64,000 bases of DNA from Streptomyces sp. NBC_01296 (lineage in GTDB: Bacteria > Actinomycetota > Actinomycetes > Streptomycetales > Streptomycetaceae), in NCBI RefSeq assembly GCF_035984415.1, contig NZ_CP130720.1, positions 6,200,001 to 6,264,000 of the forward strand. The letters are read 5' to 3'. Position 1 is the first letter of the stretch, and each line of letters starts with the position of its first letter. Position numbers and translations under genes: made by a program. Below the pieces are notes generated by a model. It saw only the letters and a program-made list of their open reading frames with translations. It was not told where the DNA came from and searched no databases. Positions 18,298-30,500 of the stretch are shown piece after piece.

Positions 18298-19713
18298 ATG
18301 CCGGCCAAGCAAGTGCTGCCGGGGCGGCGGCCGTCCGCCGTGAAGGCCGTCAAGTCCGTCAAGAACGCGAATCCCGCCAAGTCCGCCAGGACGGTCAAGG
18401 CGCAGGGCCGCAGGCGTCCGACGGCGGGTGTGCGGCGGCCCGCCGGGCGCGGGCCGCTGGAGCGCATCCGGCGTACGCAACGGCAGTTGCGCAAGGCCTG
18501 GGACCGGCCCCTCACCGCGTATTACCTGATTTTCGGCAGCTCGCTGCTCATCACCGTGCTCGGCCTGGTGATGGTCTACTCGGCCTCGATGATCAAAGCG
18601 CTCCAGCTGGGCCTGGGAGACGCGTACTTCTTCAAGAAGCAGTTCCTGGCCGCCCTGATCGGCACCGGGCTGCTCCTGGTCGCCTCCCGGATGCCGGTCA
18701 AACTGCACCGGGCGCTGTCCTATCCCGTGCTCGCAGGAACCTTGTTCCTGATGGTCCTGGTCCAGGTCCCCGGGATAGGGGTGGCGATCAACGGCAACCA
18801 GAATTGGATCTCCCTTGGTGGTCCGTTCATGCTCCAGCCCAGTGAGTTCGGCAAGCTGGCCCTGATCCTCTGGGGCGCCGACCTGCTGGCCCGCAAGGGC
18901 GACAAGGAGCTGCTGAGCCAGTGGAAGCACCTGCTGGTGCCGCTGGTCCCGGTGGCCTTCCTGCTGCTCGGGCTGATCATGCTGGGCGGGGACATGGGCA
19001 CCGCGATGATCCTCGGAGCCATCCTGTTCGGCCTGCTGTGGCTGGCGGGAGCCCCAACGCGGATGTTCGTCGCGGTGCTGGCGTTCGCGGGTGTGATCGT
19101 CGCACTGCTGATCAAGACCAGCCCGCACCGGATGGACCGGATCGCCTGCATCGGCGCGACGGATCCCGGCCGGAACGACCTGTGCTGGCAGGCCGTGCAC
19201 GGGATCTACGCCCTCGCATCCGGCGGATGGTTCGGTTCCGGTTTGGGTGCCAGTGTGGAAAAATGGGGGCAACTGCCCGAAGCCCATACCGACTTCATCT
19301 TCGCCATCACCGGGGAGGAACTGGGTCTGGCAGGGACGCTGTCGGTACTCGCCCTGTTCGCGGCTCTAGGCTATGCGGGTATCCGCGTGGCCGGACGCAC
19401 GGAGGACTCCTTCGTACGGTATGCCGCGGGAGGCGTGACCACCTGGATCACGGCGCAGGCCGTGATCAACATCGGTGCGGTGCTCGGTCTGCTGCCGATC
19501 GCCGGAGTCCCGCTCCCGCTGTTCTCGTACGGAGGGTCCGCGCTGCTGCCGACGATGTTCGCGGTCGGACTGCTCATCGCCTTCGCGCGGGAGGAGCCGG
19601 CGGCGCGCGCGGCGCTCGCGATGCGCCAGCCGAAAACCGGCTGGAAGCGGACCGGGCAGAGATGGAAGTCGATGAGACGGAGCGTCAAGAGGCGTCCGTC
19701 CGGAGAGCGGTGA
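18298..19713 (+). CDS. ftsW: Septal peptidoglycan glycosyltransferase FtsW
   Basis: A SEDS-family polymerase of lipid II and the partner of FtsI. The 471-residue protein has ten predicted membrane segments starting at about residue 78, preceded by an unusually basic cytoplasmic tail rich in Lys/Arg (VKAVKSVKNANPAKSA). Conserved SEDS features include MLQPSEFGKLALI, the extracellular loop ending AHTDFIFAITGEELG and PLFSYGGSAL. ATG at 18298 has GGAGGGG ten bases upstream. It is one of the few genes here with a real gap (78 bp) in front, so an extra promoter is possible. Confidence 0.95.
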   Translation: MPAKQVLPGRRPSAVKAVKSVKNANPAKSARTVKAQGRRRPTAGVRRPAGRGPLERIRRTQRQLRKAWDRPLTAYYLIFGSSLLITVLGLVMVYSASMIKALQLGLGDAYFFKKQFLAALIGTGLLLVASRMPVKLHRALSYPVLAGTLFLMVLVQVPGIGVAINGNQNWISLGGPFMLQPSEFGKLALILWGADLLARKGDKELLSQWKHLLVPLVPVAFLLLGLIMLGGDMGTAMILGAILFGLLWLAGAPTRMFVAVLAFAGVIVALLIKTSPHRMDRIACIGATDPGRNDLCWQAVHGIYALASGGWFGSGLGASVEKWGQLPEAHTDFIFAITGEELGLAGTLSVLALFAALGYAGIRVAGRTEDSFVRYAAGGVTTWITAQAVINIGAVLGLLPIAGVPLPLFSYGGSALLPTMFAVGLLIAFAREEPAARAALAMRQPKTGWKRTGQRWKSMRRSVKRRPSGER

Positions 19714-19719
19714 ATTTCG

Positions 19720-20814
19720 GTGCATGTCGTACTCGCCGGTGGGGGGACCGCCGGCCACATCGAGCCGGCGCTGGCCCTCGCGGACGCCCTGCGTAGGCAG
19801 GACCCTTCCGTGGGCATCACCGCCCTCGGCACGGAGCGCGGGCTCGAAACCCGCCTCGTGCCGGAGCGCGGCTATGAGCTGGGGCTGATCCCCGCCGTCC
19901 CGCTGCCCCGCAAGCCCACCCCCGAGCTGATCACCGTCCCCGGACGGCTGCGCGGCACGATCAAGGCCGCCGAGGAGATCCTGGAGCGCACCAAGGCCGA
20001 CTGCGTCGTCGGCTTCGGCGGCTACGTGGCCCTGCCCGGCTACCTCGCCGCCAAGCGGCTCGGGGTGCCGATCATCGTCCACGAGGCCAACGCCCGGCCC
20101 GGACTGGCCAACAAGATCGGCTCCCGCTACGCGCACGCCGTCGCGGTCTCCACCCCCGACAGCAAGCTGCGCGGCGCCCGCTACGTGGGCATCCCGCTGC
20201 GCCGCAGCATCTCGACCCTGGACCGGGCCGCGGTCCGACCGGAGGCGCGCGCCGCCTTCGGCCTGGACCCCAACCTGCCGACCCTGCTGGTCTCCGGCGG
20301 CTCGCAGGGCGCCCGCCGCCTCAACGAGACCATCCAGCAGGTCGCTCCGACCCTCCAGCGCTCCGGGATCCAGATCCTGCACGCGGTCGGCCCGAAGAAC
20401 GAACTGCCGCGTGTCGACAACATGCCCGGGATGCCGCCGTATGTGCCGGTACCGTACGTGGACCGGATGGATCTCGCGTACGCCGCCGCCGACATGATGC
20501 TGTGCCGCGCGGGCGCGATGACCGTCGCCGAACTCTCCGCCGTCGGGCTGCCCGCCGCGTACGTCCCGCTGCCGATCGGCAACGGCGAACAGCGGCTCAA
20601 CGCCCAGCCGGTGGTCAAGGCAGGCGGCGGCCTGCTCGTCGACGACGCGGAGCTGACGCCCGAGTGGGTGCTCAGCCAGGTCCTGCCGGTGCTCGCCGAC
20701 CCGCACCGCCTGTACGAGATGTCCCGCGCCGCCGCCGAGTTCGGCCGCCGCGACGCCGACGACCTGCTCGTCGCGATGGTGTACGAGGCGATCGCCGCAC
20801 ACAGGAACCGCTAG
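19720..20814 (+). CDS. murG: UDP-GlcNAc:lipid I N-acetylglucosaminyltransferase MurG
   Basis: MurG makes lipid II on the cytoplasmic face of the membrane. The 364 residues form two Rossmann domains: [18 protein letters not shown] (glycine loop), [25 protein letters not shown] and the UDP-GlcNAc-binding region [17 protein letters not shown] followed by GNGEQRLNA. The glycine loop has Ala where E. coli has Gly (GGTAGH). GTG at 19720 gives MHVVLAGGG; the alternative upstream frame is closed. A second MurG homologue lies at 37120-38304. Confidence 0.95.
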   Translation: MHVVLAGGGTAGHIEPALALADALRRQDPSVGITALGTERGLETRLVPERGYELGLIPAVPLPRKPTPELITVPGRLRGTIKAAEEILERTKADCVVGFGGYVALPGYLAAKRLGVPIIVHEANARPGLANKIGSRYAHAVAVSTPDSKLRGARYVGIPLRRSISTLDRAAVRPEARAAFGLDPNLPTLLVSGGSQGARRLNETIQQVAPTLQRSGIQILHAVGPKNELPRVDNMPGMPPYVPVPYVDRMDLAYAAADMMLCRAGAMTVAELSAVGLPAAYVPLPIGNGEQRLNAQPVVKAGGGLLVDDAELTPEWVLSQVLPVLADPHRLYEMSRAAAEFGRRDADDLLVAMVYEAIAAHRNR

Positions 20815-20830
20815 CGCAGGAGGCACAGGA

Positions 20831-21691
20831 GTGGCCGGAGCGACGACCGCACAGCGCGGCAATCCCGGGTCCGCCCGGAAGGGCAAGGGCTCCGGCTCTC
20901 CCAAGCCGCCCAAGCCGCCCAGGTCGTCGGGGCCGTCAGGGGGGTCCGGCCCGCGAGGCCCCGGTCTGCAGCGCCTCGTCCGGCGCCTGCGGAACCGGGG
21001 CCCCGTGCTGCTCTGCTTCCTCGCCGCGGTGTTCCTCGTCGGGGGCGGCAGCTGGGTGCTCTACGGCTCCTCCTGGCTCCGGGTCGAGCAGGTGACGGCG
21101 GGCGGAACCCAGGTGCTGACCCCCGAGCAGGTGCTGGCCGCCGCGGCCGTACCGGTCGGGGCGCCGCTGGTGACCGTGGACACCGACGAGATCGCGGCAA
21201 GGGTCCGCAGCCGGCTGCCCCGTGTCGATTCGGTCGACGTGGTGCGCGCCTGGCCGCACGGGATCGGGCTGAAAGTGACGGAGCGCAAACCCGTCCTGCT
21301 CATCAAAAAGGACGCCAAGTTCGTGGAAGTGGACGCATCGGGTGTGCGATTCGACACGGTTCCGAAAGCACCCGCGGGCGTTCCGGTCCTCGAATTGTCC
21401 GCCGGGCAGTCGCCGAGCGGCCGCCGCTTCGACGAGGAGCGGCTGCTGCACGAGGCGGTGGGCGTCGCCGGAGACCTCCCCGAGGCGGTCGCCAAGGAGA
21501 CCGTGCAGGTCAAGATGGGGTCGTACGACTCGGTCGTACTGGAGTTGACCCGGGGCCGCACCGTGGTGTGGGGGAGCGGCGAACAGGGCGAGGCAAAGGG
21601 CCGTGCGCTGACCGCCCTGTGGAAAGCGGCGCCCAAGGCTGACCACTTTGACGTGAGCGTCCCCACCGCCCCTGCCGTGTCCGGGAGTTGA
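20831..21691 (+). CDS. ftsQ: Cell division protein FtsQ (POTRA domain)
   Basis: A 286-residue bitopic protein. The cytoplasmic tail of about 55 residues is Gly/Pro/Lys/Arg-rich, the membrane helix is near residues 57-78 (VLLCFLAAVFLVGGGSWVLY), and an extracytoplasmic POTRA domain follows (LRVEQVTAGGTQVLTPEQVL) with the FtsQ/DivIB beta domain. FtsQ recruits FtsL and its partner and regulates FtsWI. GTG at 20831 has AGGAGG seven bases upstream. It is the last gene before the promoter region of ftsZ. Confidence 0.94.
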   Translation: MAGATTAQRGNPGSARKGKGSGSPKPPKPPRSSGPSGGSGPRGPGLQRLVRRLRNRGPVLLCFLAAVFLVGGGSWVLYGSSWLRVEQVTAGGTQVLTPEQVLAAAAVPVGAPLVTVDTDEIAARVRSRLPRVDSVDVVRAWPHGIGLKVTERKPVLLIKKDAKFVEVDASGVRFDTVPKAPAGVPVLELSAGQSPSGRRFDEERLLHEAVGVAGDLPEAVAKETVQVKMGSYDSVVLELTRGRTVVWGSGEQGEAKGRALTALWKAAPKADHFDVSVPTAPAVSGS

Positions 21692-21971
21692 CGTCGGGTC
21701 GAACAGCGACGCACCCTGGTTGGCCACCGATACGGGTGATCACATAGGGTGAAAAGAAAAACGGGAGGTTCGGCGTGTTCGTTGAACACGCGCTACTTGT
21801 CGACTTAGTGTCCTGTTCGGAAGAGTCCAGGGAACAGACACACCCCCAACCCTAAACTTCAGGGTTAGGGTTCGGGTCGGCGTGTACGGACCGTCCCAAT
21901 TTCGGCATCAGTCGTCGCACCGCAGGCCTGCGAGGCGAACGACACGTAACTCGAGGCGAGAGGCCTTCGAC
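21692..21971 (+). promoter_or_regulatory. ftsZ promoter/leader region with nested inverted repeats
   Basis: The 280-bp gap, large for this operon, holds three symmetric elements. (1) GCGTGTTC-N3-GAACACGC at 21773-21791. (2) GTGTCCTGTTC at 21808-21818 opposite GAACAGACAC at 21832-21841, a 10-bp stem with one bulged C and a 13-base loop. (3) AACCCT at 21848-21853 against AGGGTT at 21861-21866, with a second AGGGTT directly after. TTGAAC at 21782-21787 and TAGTGT at 21806-21811 (18 bp apart) make a promoter candidate inside this array. GTGTC (21808-21812) and GACAC (21837-21841) match the core word I recall for WhiA binding. GAGAGG near 21956 is the ftsZ ribosome binding site. Confidence 0.6.
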
Positions 21972-23177
21972 GTGGCAGCACCGCAGAACTACCTCGCAGT
22001 CATCAAGGTCATCGGTGTCGGCGGCGGTGGTGTCAATGCCATCAACCGAATGATCGAGGTCGGTCTCAAGGGCGTCGAGTTCATCGCCATCAACACGGAC
22101 GCCCAGGCGCTGTTGATGAGCGACGCCGACGTCAAGCTCGACGTCGGCCGGGAACTCACCCGGGGTCTCGGCGCCGGCGCCAACCCGGATGTCGGTCGCA
22201 AGGCGGCAGAGGACCACCGCGAGGAGATCGAGGAGGTCCTCAAGGGGGCCGACATGGTCTTCGTCACCGCCGGCGAGGGCGGCGGCACCGGAACGGGCGG
22301 CGCACCCGTCGTCGCCAACATCGCGCGCTCGCTGGGCGCCCTGACGATCGGTGTGGTCACCCGGCCGTTCACCTTCGAGGGCCGGCGCCGCGCGAACCAG
22401 GCCGAGGACGGCATCGCCCAGCTCCGCGAGCAGGTCGACACCCTCATCGTCATCCCCAACGACCGCCTGCTGTCCATCTCGGACCGCCAGGTCAGCGTGC
22501 TCGACGCCTTCAAGTCGGCGGACCAGGTCCTGCTGTCCGGCGTCCAGGGCATCACCGACCTCATCACCACCCCGGGTCTGATCAACCTCGACTTCGCGGA
22601 CGTCAAGTCCGTCATGTCCGAGGCCGGCTCGGCCCTCATGGGCATCGGCTCGGCCCGCGGCGACGACCGCGCGGTGGCCGCCGCCGAGATGGCGATCTCC
22701 TCGCCGCTGCTGGAGGCGTCCATCGACGGCGCCCGCGGTGTGCTGCTCTCCATCTCCGGTGGCTCGGACCTCGGCCTCTTCGAGATCAACGAGGCCGCGC
22801 AGCTGGTCAGCGAGGCCGCCCACCCCGAGGCGAACATCATCTTCGGCGCCGTCATCGACGACGCGCTGGGCGACGAGGTACGGGTCACCGTCATCGCCGC
22901 CGGGTTCGACGGCGGACAGCCCCCGGCCCGCCGGGACAACGTCATCGGCGCCGCGTCCACCAAGCGCGAGGAGCCGGCCCCGGCGCCGGTCCGCGCTGCC
23001 GAGCCGGTGCGTCCGGCCTTCGGCGGACTGGGCACGGTCACCCCGCGCGAGGAGCCCCCGGCCCCGGTCGAGGCGGTTCCGGCCGAGGCCGCGGCTCCCT
23101 CGCCGCAGGTCCCGACGGCCCGGCCGTACCAGGACAGCCCGGCCGAAGAACTGGACGTTCCGGACTTCTTGAAGTGA
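21972..23177 (+). CDS. ftsZ: Tubulin-like cell division GTPase FtsZ
   Basis: FtsZ polymerises into the Z ring (ladders in sporulating hyphae). The 401 residues include [17 protein letters not shown], the tubulin signature [10 protein letters not shown] near residue 105, the T7 synergy loop [11 protein letters not shown] near 205-215 with its catalytic Asp, a variable linker of about 60 residues, and the conserved C-terminal tail LDVPDFLK. The start is GTG at 21972 ([15 protein letters not shown]). The frame is open 30 codons upstream, but that part lies in the leader. The last bases overlap pgeF (GTGA). Confidence 0.98.
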   Translation: MAAPQNYLAVIKVIGVGGGGVNAINRMIEVGLKGVEFIAINTDAQALLMSDADVKLDVGRELTRGLGAGANPDVGRKAAEDHREEIEEVLKGADMVFVTAGEGGGTGTGGAPVVANIARSLGALTIGVVTRPFTFEGRRRANQAEDGIAQLREQVDTLIVIPNDRLLSISDRQVSVLDAFKSADQVLLSGVQGITDLITTPGLINLDFADVKSVMSEAGSALMGIGSARGDDRAVAAAEMAISSPLLEASIDGARGVLLSISGGSDLGLFEINEAAQLVSEAAHPEANIIFGAVIDDALGDEVRVTVIAAGFDGGQPPARRDNVIGAASTKREEPAPAPVRAAEPVRPAFGGLGTVTPREEPPAPVEAVPAEAAAPSPQVPTARPYQDSPAEELDVPDFLK

Positions 23178-23962
23178 CGCTGGACCAGCACATCGAGAAC
23201 GGCGCCCACTTCGCCTTCACCGACCGGTGGGGCGGGGTGAGCGCCGTTCCGTACGAGGAGCTCAATCTCGGCGGCGCGGTCGGAGACGACCCCACCGCCG
23301 TTCTCGCGAACCGGGCCGTCGCGGCCGGGGCCCTGGGCATCGAGCCGGACCACGTGGTCTGGATGAACCAGGTGCACGGCAAGGACGTGGCGGTGGTCCC
23401 CGGACCCTGGGGCCCCGCCGCCGACGTCCCGGCGGTGGATGCGGTGGTGACCGCCCGCCGGGGGCTCGCCCTCGCGGTGCTCACCGCGGACTGCACCCCG
23501 GTCCTGCTGGCCGACCCCGTCGCCGGGGTCGCGGGAGCGGCCCACGCGGGGCGGCCCGGACTGGTCGCGGGAGTCGTGCCCGCCGCGGTGGAGGCGATGC
23601 TCTCCCTCGGGGCCGAGCCGGGGCGGATCATCGCCCGTACCGGCCCCGCGATCTGCGGCCGCTGCTACGAGGTGCCGGCCGAGATGCGGGACGCGGTCGC
23701 CGAGGCAGTACCGGCCGCCTACGGCGAGACGAGTTGGGGGACGCCGTCCGTCGACGTGGTCGCCGGGGTGCACGCCCAGCTCGCGGAGGCGGGGGTGGTG
23801 AACCTGCACCGTTCGCCGGTCTGCACACTGGAGTCGCGGGACCACTTCTCGTACCGCCGCGACCGGGTGACCGGGCGGCTTGCCGGATATGTCTGGTTGA
23901 CAGAGCTTTCCCGGGGGCAAACCCCCGGACCGCCGGGGGAAAAGAAGAATGACGGATCGTAA
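23174..23962 (+). CDS. pgeF: YlmD/YfiH-family peptidoglycan editing factor
   Basis: A 262-residue protein of the multicopper-oxidase-like DUF152 family, now known as PgeF, which hydrolyses wrongly incorporated L-Ser from peptidoglycan precursors (family knowledge). The metal-site motifs are in place: [23 protein letters not shown] and CYEVP. The motif after the last His reads [12 protein letters not shown] rather than AHAGWRG. GTG at 23174 overlaps the ftsZ stop, and the end overlaps yggS by 14 bp. The ylmD-ylmE-sepF-ylmG order is conserved in Gram-positive division clusters. Confidence 0.9.
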   Translation: MTLDQHIENGAHFAFTDRWGGVSAVPYEELNLGGAVGDDPTAVLANRAVAAGALGIEPDHVVWMNQVHGKDVAVVPGPWGPAADVPAVDAVVTARRGLALAVLTADCTPVLLADPVAGVAGAAHAGRPGLVAGVVPAAVEAMLSLGAEPGRIIARTGPAICGRCYEVPAEMRDAVAEAVPAAYGETSWGTPSVDVVAGVHAQLAEAGVVNLHRSPVCTLESRDHFSYRRDRVTGRLAGYVWLTELSRGQTPGPPGEKKNDGS

Positions 23963-24668
23963 GTCGGAGCTCGCGGAGAACCTCGCGCGGGTGGAGGAAC
24001 GTATCTCGTCCGCCTGCGCGGCCGCGGGACGCGGACGGGACGAGGTGACGCTCATCGTCGTCACCAAGACCTACCCCGCGAGCGACGTACGACTGCTGGC
24101 GGACCTGGGGGTCCGTCATGTGGCGGAGAATCGCGACCAGGATGCCGCCCCCAAGGCTGCGGCCTGCGCGGATCTGCCGCTCAGCTGGCATTTCGTGGGT
24201 CAGTTGCAGACGAACAAAGTCCGTTCCGTGGCGGGATACGCGCATGTGGTGCAGTCGGTCGACCGGCCGAAGCTCGTCACCGCGCTCTCGGCGGCGGCGG
24301 AGGCGGCCGGCCGCGAACTCGGCTGCCTCGTACAGATCGCCCTCGACGCCGAGTCGGGGGAGCGCGGCACCCGGGGCGGCGCCGCTGCGGAGCAGCTCGC
24401 CGAACTCGCGGACCTCGTGGCCGGGGCGCCCGGACTGCGGATCGACGGTCTGATGACCGTGGCTCCGCTGGCCGGGCCCTACGCGGGACGCGAACAGGCC
24501 GCTTTCGAGCGGCTGGTGGAATTGTCATCCCGCCTGCGCGCGGACCATCCGACTGCCACGATGGTGTCGGCCGGGATGAGTGCAGACCTGGAACAGGCCG
24601 TTGCGGCCGGTGCGACACATGTACGCGTCGGCACTGCGGTACTCGGCGCGAGACCCCGGCTCGGGTAA
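23949..24668 (+). CDS. YggS-family pyridoxal-phosphate homeostasis protein
   Basis: A 239-residue single-domain TIM-barrel PLP protein (YggS/YlmE/PROSC). The PLP lysine is in VTKTYP (about residue 38), followed by GVRHVAENRDQDA where many homologues read GENRVQE, then WHFVGQLQTNK and GLMTVAPL. ATG at 23949 lies inside the end of pgeF. The family keeps free PLP low and affects amino-acid pools; no catalytic activity is established. The following 151 bp to sepF may hold a promoter. Confidence 0.93.
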   Translation: MTDRKSELAENLARVEERISSACAAAGRGRDEVTLIVVTKTYPASDVRLLADLGVRHVAENRDQDAAPKAAACADLPLSWHFVGQLQTNKVRSVAGYAHVVQSVDRPKLVTALSAAAEAAGRELGCLVQIALDAESGERGTRGGAAAEQLAELADLVAGAPGLRIDGLMTVAPLAGPYAGREQAAFERLVELSSRLRADHPTATMVSAGMSADLEQAVAAGATHVRVGTAVLGARPRLG

Positions 24669-24819
24669 CGTCGCGAAGAAAGTCGGACCACAGCAGAAAA
24701 TATGGTCATTACCGCTGATGGGCGGACGGACCACGTGGATCGCGGGCAGTTGGTGACTTTGGTGACACAGCGACACACCTGCGACAGGGCGATCCACCAC
24801 AGAGCGGAGGACTCAGAGA

Positions 24820-25428
24820 ATGGCCGGCGCGATGCGCAAGATGGCGGTCTACCTCGGCCTCGTGGAGGACGACCGGTACGACAACCCGGGGTACGACCCC
24901 GACGACGAGTTCGAGCCCGAGCCGGAACCGGAGCGGGATCGCCGGCGCCAGCAGCCCGTGCACCAACCGCCCGTAACGGACGAACCGGTACGAGTTACCC
25001 AGCCTCCGGCGCAACGGGAACCCATCCCATTGCCGCTGGAAAACGGACGTCCTGCGCGAATTGCCCCCGTGGCATCCATCACACCTGAACGCTCGAACCT
25101 GGAGAAGAACGCCCCCGTGATCATGCCCAAGGTCGTCTCCGAGCGGGAGCCGTACCGCATCACGACGCTGCACCCCCGGACCTACAACGAGGCCCGTACC
25201 ATCGGGGAACACTTCCGTGAGGGCACTCCGGTGATCATGAACCTCACGGAGATGGACGACACGGACGCGAAGCGACTTGTCGACTTCGCGGCCGGCCTCG
25301 TCTTCGGCCTGCACGGCAGCATTGAACGCGTGACACAGAAGGTGTTCCTGCTGTCGCCTGCTAACGTCGATGTCACGGCGGAGGACAAGGCCCGCATCGC
25401 GGAGGGCGGGTTCTTCAACCAAAGCTAG
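24820..25428 (+). CDS. sepF: Cell division protein SepF
   Basis: SepF anchors FtsZ to the membrane, which matters here because no ftsA was found. The 202 residues begin with an amphipathic, membrane-targeting segment ([18 protein letters not shown]), followed by an acidic/Pro/Arg linker. The conserved beta/alpha SepF domain follows at about 108-195 ([51 protein letters not shown]). ATG at 24820 has GGAGG nine bases upstream. Confidence 0.96.
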   Translation: MAGAMRKMAVYLGLVEDDRYDNPGYDPDDEFEPEPEPERDRRRQQPVHQPPVTDEPVRVTQPPAQREPIPLPLENGRPARIAPVASITPERSNLEKNAPVIMPKVVSEREPYRITTLHPRTYNEARTIGEHFREGTPVIMNLTEMDDTDAKRLVDFAAGLVFGLHGSIERVTQKVFLLSPANVDVTAEDKARIAEGGFFNQS

Positions 25429-25488
25429 ACCGATCCGTCAGACACGGGGCCGGGGACAGAGCGAGAGCAGGGGAGAGGGAAGCGCGGG

Positions 25489-25785
25489 ATGGGCGTCGCA
25501 CTGCAGGTGGTCTACATCGCGCTGATGTGCTTCCTTATCGTGCTGATCTTCCGACTGGTGATGGACTACGTCTTCCAGTTCGCACGTTCATGGACACCCG
25601 GCAAGGCGATGGTGGTCGTCCTTGAGGCCACCTACACTGTCACCGATCCACCGCTCAAGCTTCTCCGGCGATTCATTCCGCCGTTGCGTCTCGGGGGCGT
25701 GGCACTCGACCTGTCCTTCTTCGTTCTGATGATCATCGTTTACATCCTCATCAGTTTCGTGAGCACCGCTGCGAGAAGCGTGTGA
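25489..25785 (+). CDS. ylmG: YggT/YlmG family membrane protein
   Basis: A 98-residue protein with two membrane helices (VVYIALMCFLIVLIFRLVMD and LSFFVLMIIVYILIS) separated by a cytoplasmic loop with DPPLKLLRRFIPPLRLGG, the typical YggT sequence. It lies 60 bp after sepF and 82 bp before divIVA, in the same order as in Bacillus and other actinobacteria. The role is unsettled; the family is linked to envelope or division protein placement. Confidence 0.93.
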   Translation: MGVALQVVYIALMCFLIVLIFRLVMDYVFQFARSWTPGKAMVVVLEATYTVTDPPLKLLRRFIPPLRLGGVALDLSFFVLMIIVYILISFVSTAARSV

Positions 25786-25867
25786 ACGATGAGCTTCCCC
25801 GCAGGCGCGGGGACAGTCCCGATACGGTCCTGCCGACTGCCGACGACTACGTAGAGGTGAAGAAGAC

Positions 25868-27145
25868 ATGCCGCTGACTCCCGAGGACGTGCGGAACAAG
25901 CAGTTCACGACCGTCCGCCTCCGAGAAGGCTATGACGAGGACGAGGTCGATGCCTTCCTCGACGAGGTCGAGTCCGAACTGACGCGCCTGCTGCGCGAGA
26001 ACGAGGACCTGCGCGCCAAGCTGGCCGCCGCCACGCGTGCCGCCGCGCAGAACCAGCAGCAGCAGGGCATGCGCAAGCCGGAACCCCAGGACCAGCGCGG
26101 CCCCGGCGGCCCGGGTTCCCCTGTGCCCGCGGCCATATCCGGCCCGCCGGCGCAGCAGGGCCCGCCGCAGATGGGCCCGCCGCAGCTGCCGGGCGGCCAG
26201 CCGCAGCTTCCGGCCGGCCCCGGTGGACACGGACCGCAGGGTCCGGGCGGCCCGGGCCCGATGGGCGGCCCCATGCACACCATGGGCGGCCAGCAGCAGA
26301 TGGGCCAGCAGGGCATGGGCCAGCAGGGCATGGGCCAGCAGGGCATGGGCCAGCAGGGCATGGGCCAGCAGTCCATGGGCGGCCAGAACCAGCTCGGCCA
26401 GCAGATGCAGCCCATGGGCCAGCAGATGCAGCCGATGGGCCAGCAGATGCAGCCGATGGGGCAGCAGATGCAGCAGCAGATGCAGCAGCCGCAGCTCCCG
26501 CAGCAGGGCCCCGGCGGCGACAGCGCCGCCCGTGTCCTGTCGCTGGCGCAGCAGACCGCCGACCAGGCGATCGCGGAGGCCCGCTCCGAGGCCAACAAGA
26601 TCGTCGGCGAGGCTCGCAGCCGTGCCGAGGGCCTGGAGCGGGACGCCCGTGCCAAGGCCGACGCGCTGGAGCGGGACGCGCAGGAGAAGCACCGCGTCGC
26701 GATGGGCTCCCTGGAGTCCGCCCGTGCCACGCTGGAGCGCAAGGTCGAGGACCTGCGGGGCTTCGAGCGTGAGTACCGTACGCGTCTGAAGTCCTACCTG
26801 GAGTCGCAGCTGCGCCAGCTCGAGACCCAGGCGGACGACTCCCTGGCCCCGCCGCGCAACCCGGCCGGCCCGGCGCTGCCGCCGTCGCCGACTCCGTCGA
26901 TGGCTCCGGCCGGAGCGATGGGCCACTCGATGAGCAACCCGTCGATGGGCGCTCCGTCGCCCATGGGCGGTCCCTCGCCGATGGGTGGCCCGTCCCCGAT
27001 GGGCGGCCCCTCGTACGGTGGTCAGCAGCAGATGTCGCCCGCGATGACGCAGCCGATGGCTCCGGTGCGGCCGGCCGGTCCGCAGCCGATGCAGCAGGCG
27101 CCGTCGCCGATGCGGGGCTTCCTGATCGACGAGGACGACAACTAG
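25868..27145 (+). CDS. divIVA: Polar growth protein DivIVA (Wag31)
   Basis: DivIVA marks hyphal tips and recruits the wall-synthesis machinery. The 425 residues have the membrane-binding N-domain (MPLTPEDVRNKQFTTVRLRE...VDAFLDEVESELTRLL). A 130-residue Gln/Gly/Met/Pro insert follows, then a long coiled coil (about 220-320: ADQAIAEARSEANKIVGEA) and a Pro/Met/Gly tail. The insert contains four MGQQG plus one MGQQS, and three QMQPMGQ repeats (see the repeat entry). GGTGAAGAAG precedes the ATG. A strong hairpin follows the stop. Confidence 0.96.
   Translation: MPLTPEDVRNKQFTTVRLREGYDEDEVDAFLDEVESELTRLLRENEDLRAKLAAATRAAAQNQQQQGMRKPEPQDQRGPGGPGSPVPAAISGPPAQQGPPQMGPPQLPGGQPQLPAGPGGHGPQGPGGPGPMGGPMHTMGGQQQMGQQGMGQQGMGQQGMGQQGMGQQSMGGQNQLGQQMQPMGQQMQPMGQQMQPMGQQMQQQMQQPQLPQQGPGGDSAARVLSLAQQTADQAIAEARSEANKIVGEARSRAEGLERDARAKADALERDAQEKHRVAMGSLESARATLERKVEDLRGFEREYRTRLKSYLESQLRQLETQADDSLAPPRNPAGPALPPSPTPSMAPAGAMGHSMSNPSMGAPSPMGGPSPMGGPSPMGGPSYGGQQQMSPAMTQPMAPVRPAGPQPMQQAPSPMRGFLIDEDDN
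26300..26463 (+). repeat. Tandem coding repeats in divIVA
   Basis: Five 15-bp units beginning ATGGGCCAGCAGGGC run from 26300 to 26374; four are identical and the fifth ends GTCC. They encode MGQQG x4 and MGQQS. After a 26-bp break, three 21-bp units encoding QMQPMGQ follow at 26401-26463, differing at one or two bases. Identical DNA units point to recent slippage or unequal exchange, so the copy number probably varies between strains. A third Pro/Met/Gly repeat (SPMGGP) lies near 26955-27010. Confidence 0.9.
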
Positions 27146-27176
27146 GCGGTTCGCCCTACGGGCGGCGTCAGCAGTC

Positions 27177-27221
27177 ACGGGCCGGGCCCGGTTCCCCTTC
27201 GGGGTGCCGGGCCCGGCCCGT
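27177..27221. terminator. Hairpin between convergent divIVA and ileS
   Basis: A 15-bp perfect inverted repeat: arms at 27177-27191 (ACGGGCCGGGCCCGG) and 27207-27221, with a further CCCC/GGGG pair in the loop. It lies 32 bp after the divIVA stop. There is no T-run, as is common in streptomycetes. Probably ends the dcw transcript. Confidence 0.8.
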
Positions 27222-27292
27222 TCCCGTATCCGGGCGGTGGCGGGGCCGCCGGTGCCCGGGGCGCCGGCTGCCGCTGCGGGGAGAGGAAACGG

Positions 27293-27328
27293 CTGTGGCC
27301 CGGCCCCCGTGCGGGGACCGGGCCACAG
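27293..27328 (-). terminator. ileS terminator hairpin
   Basis: CTGTGGCCCGG at 27293-27303 pairs with CCGGGCCACAG at 27318-27328, with an inner CCCC/GGGG extension. It starts 13 bp beyond the ileS stop on the minus strand. Confidence 0.75.
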
Positions 27329-27341
27329 CAGCAGCTCGTGC

Positions 27342-30488
<3,147 letters not shown>

Positions 30489-30500
30489 GAGGCTGAACTC

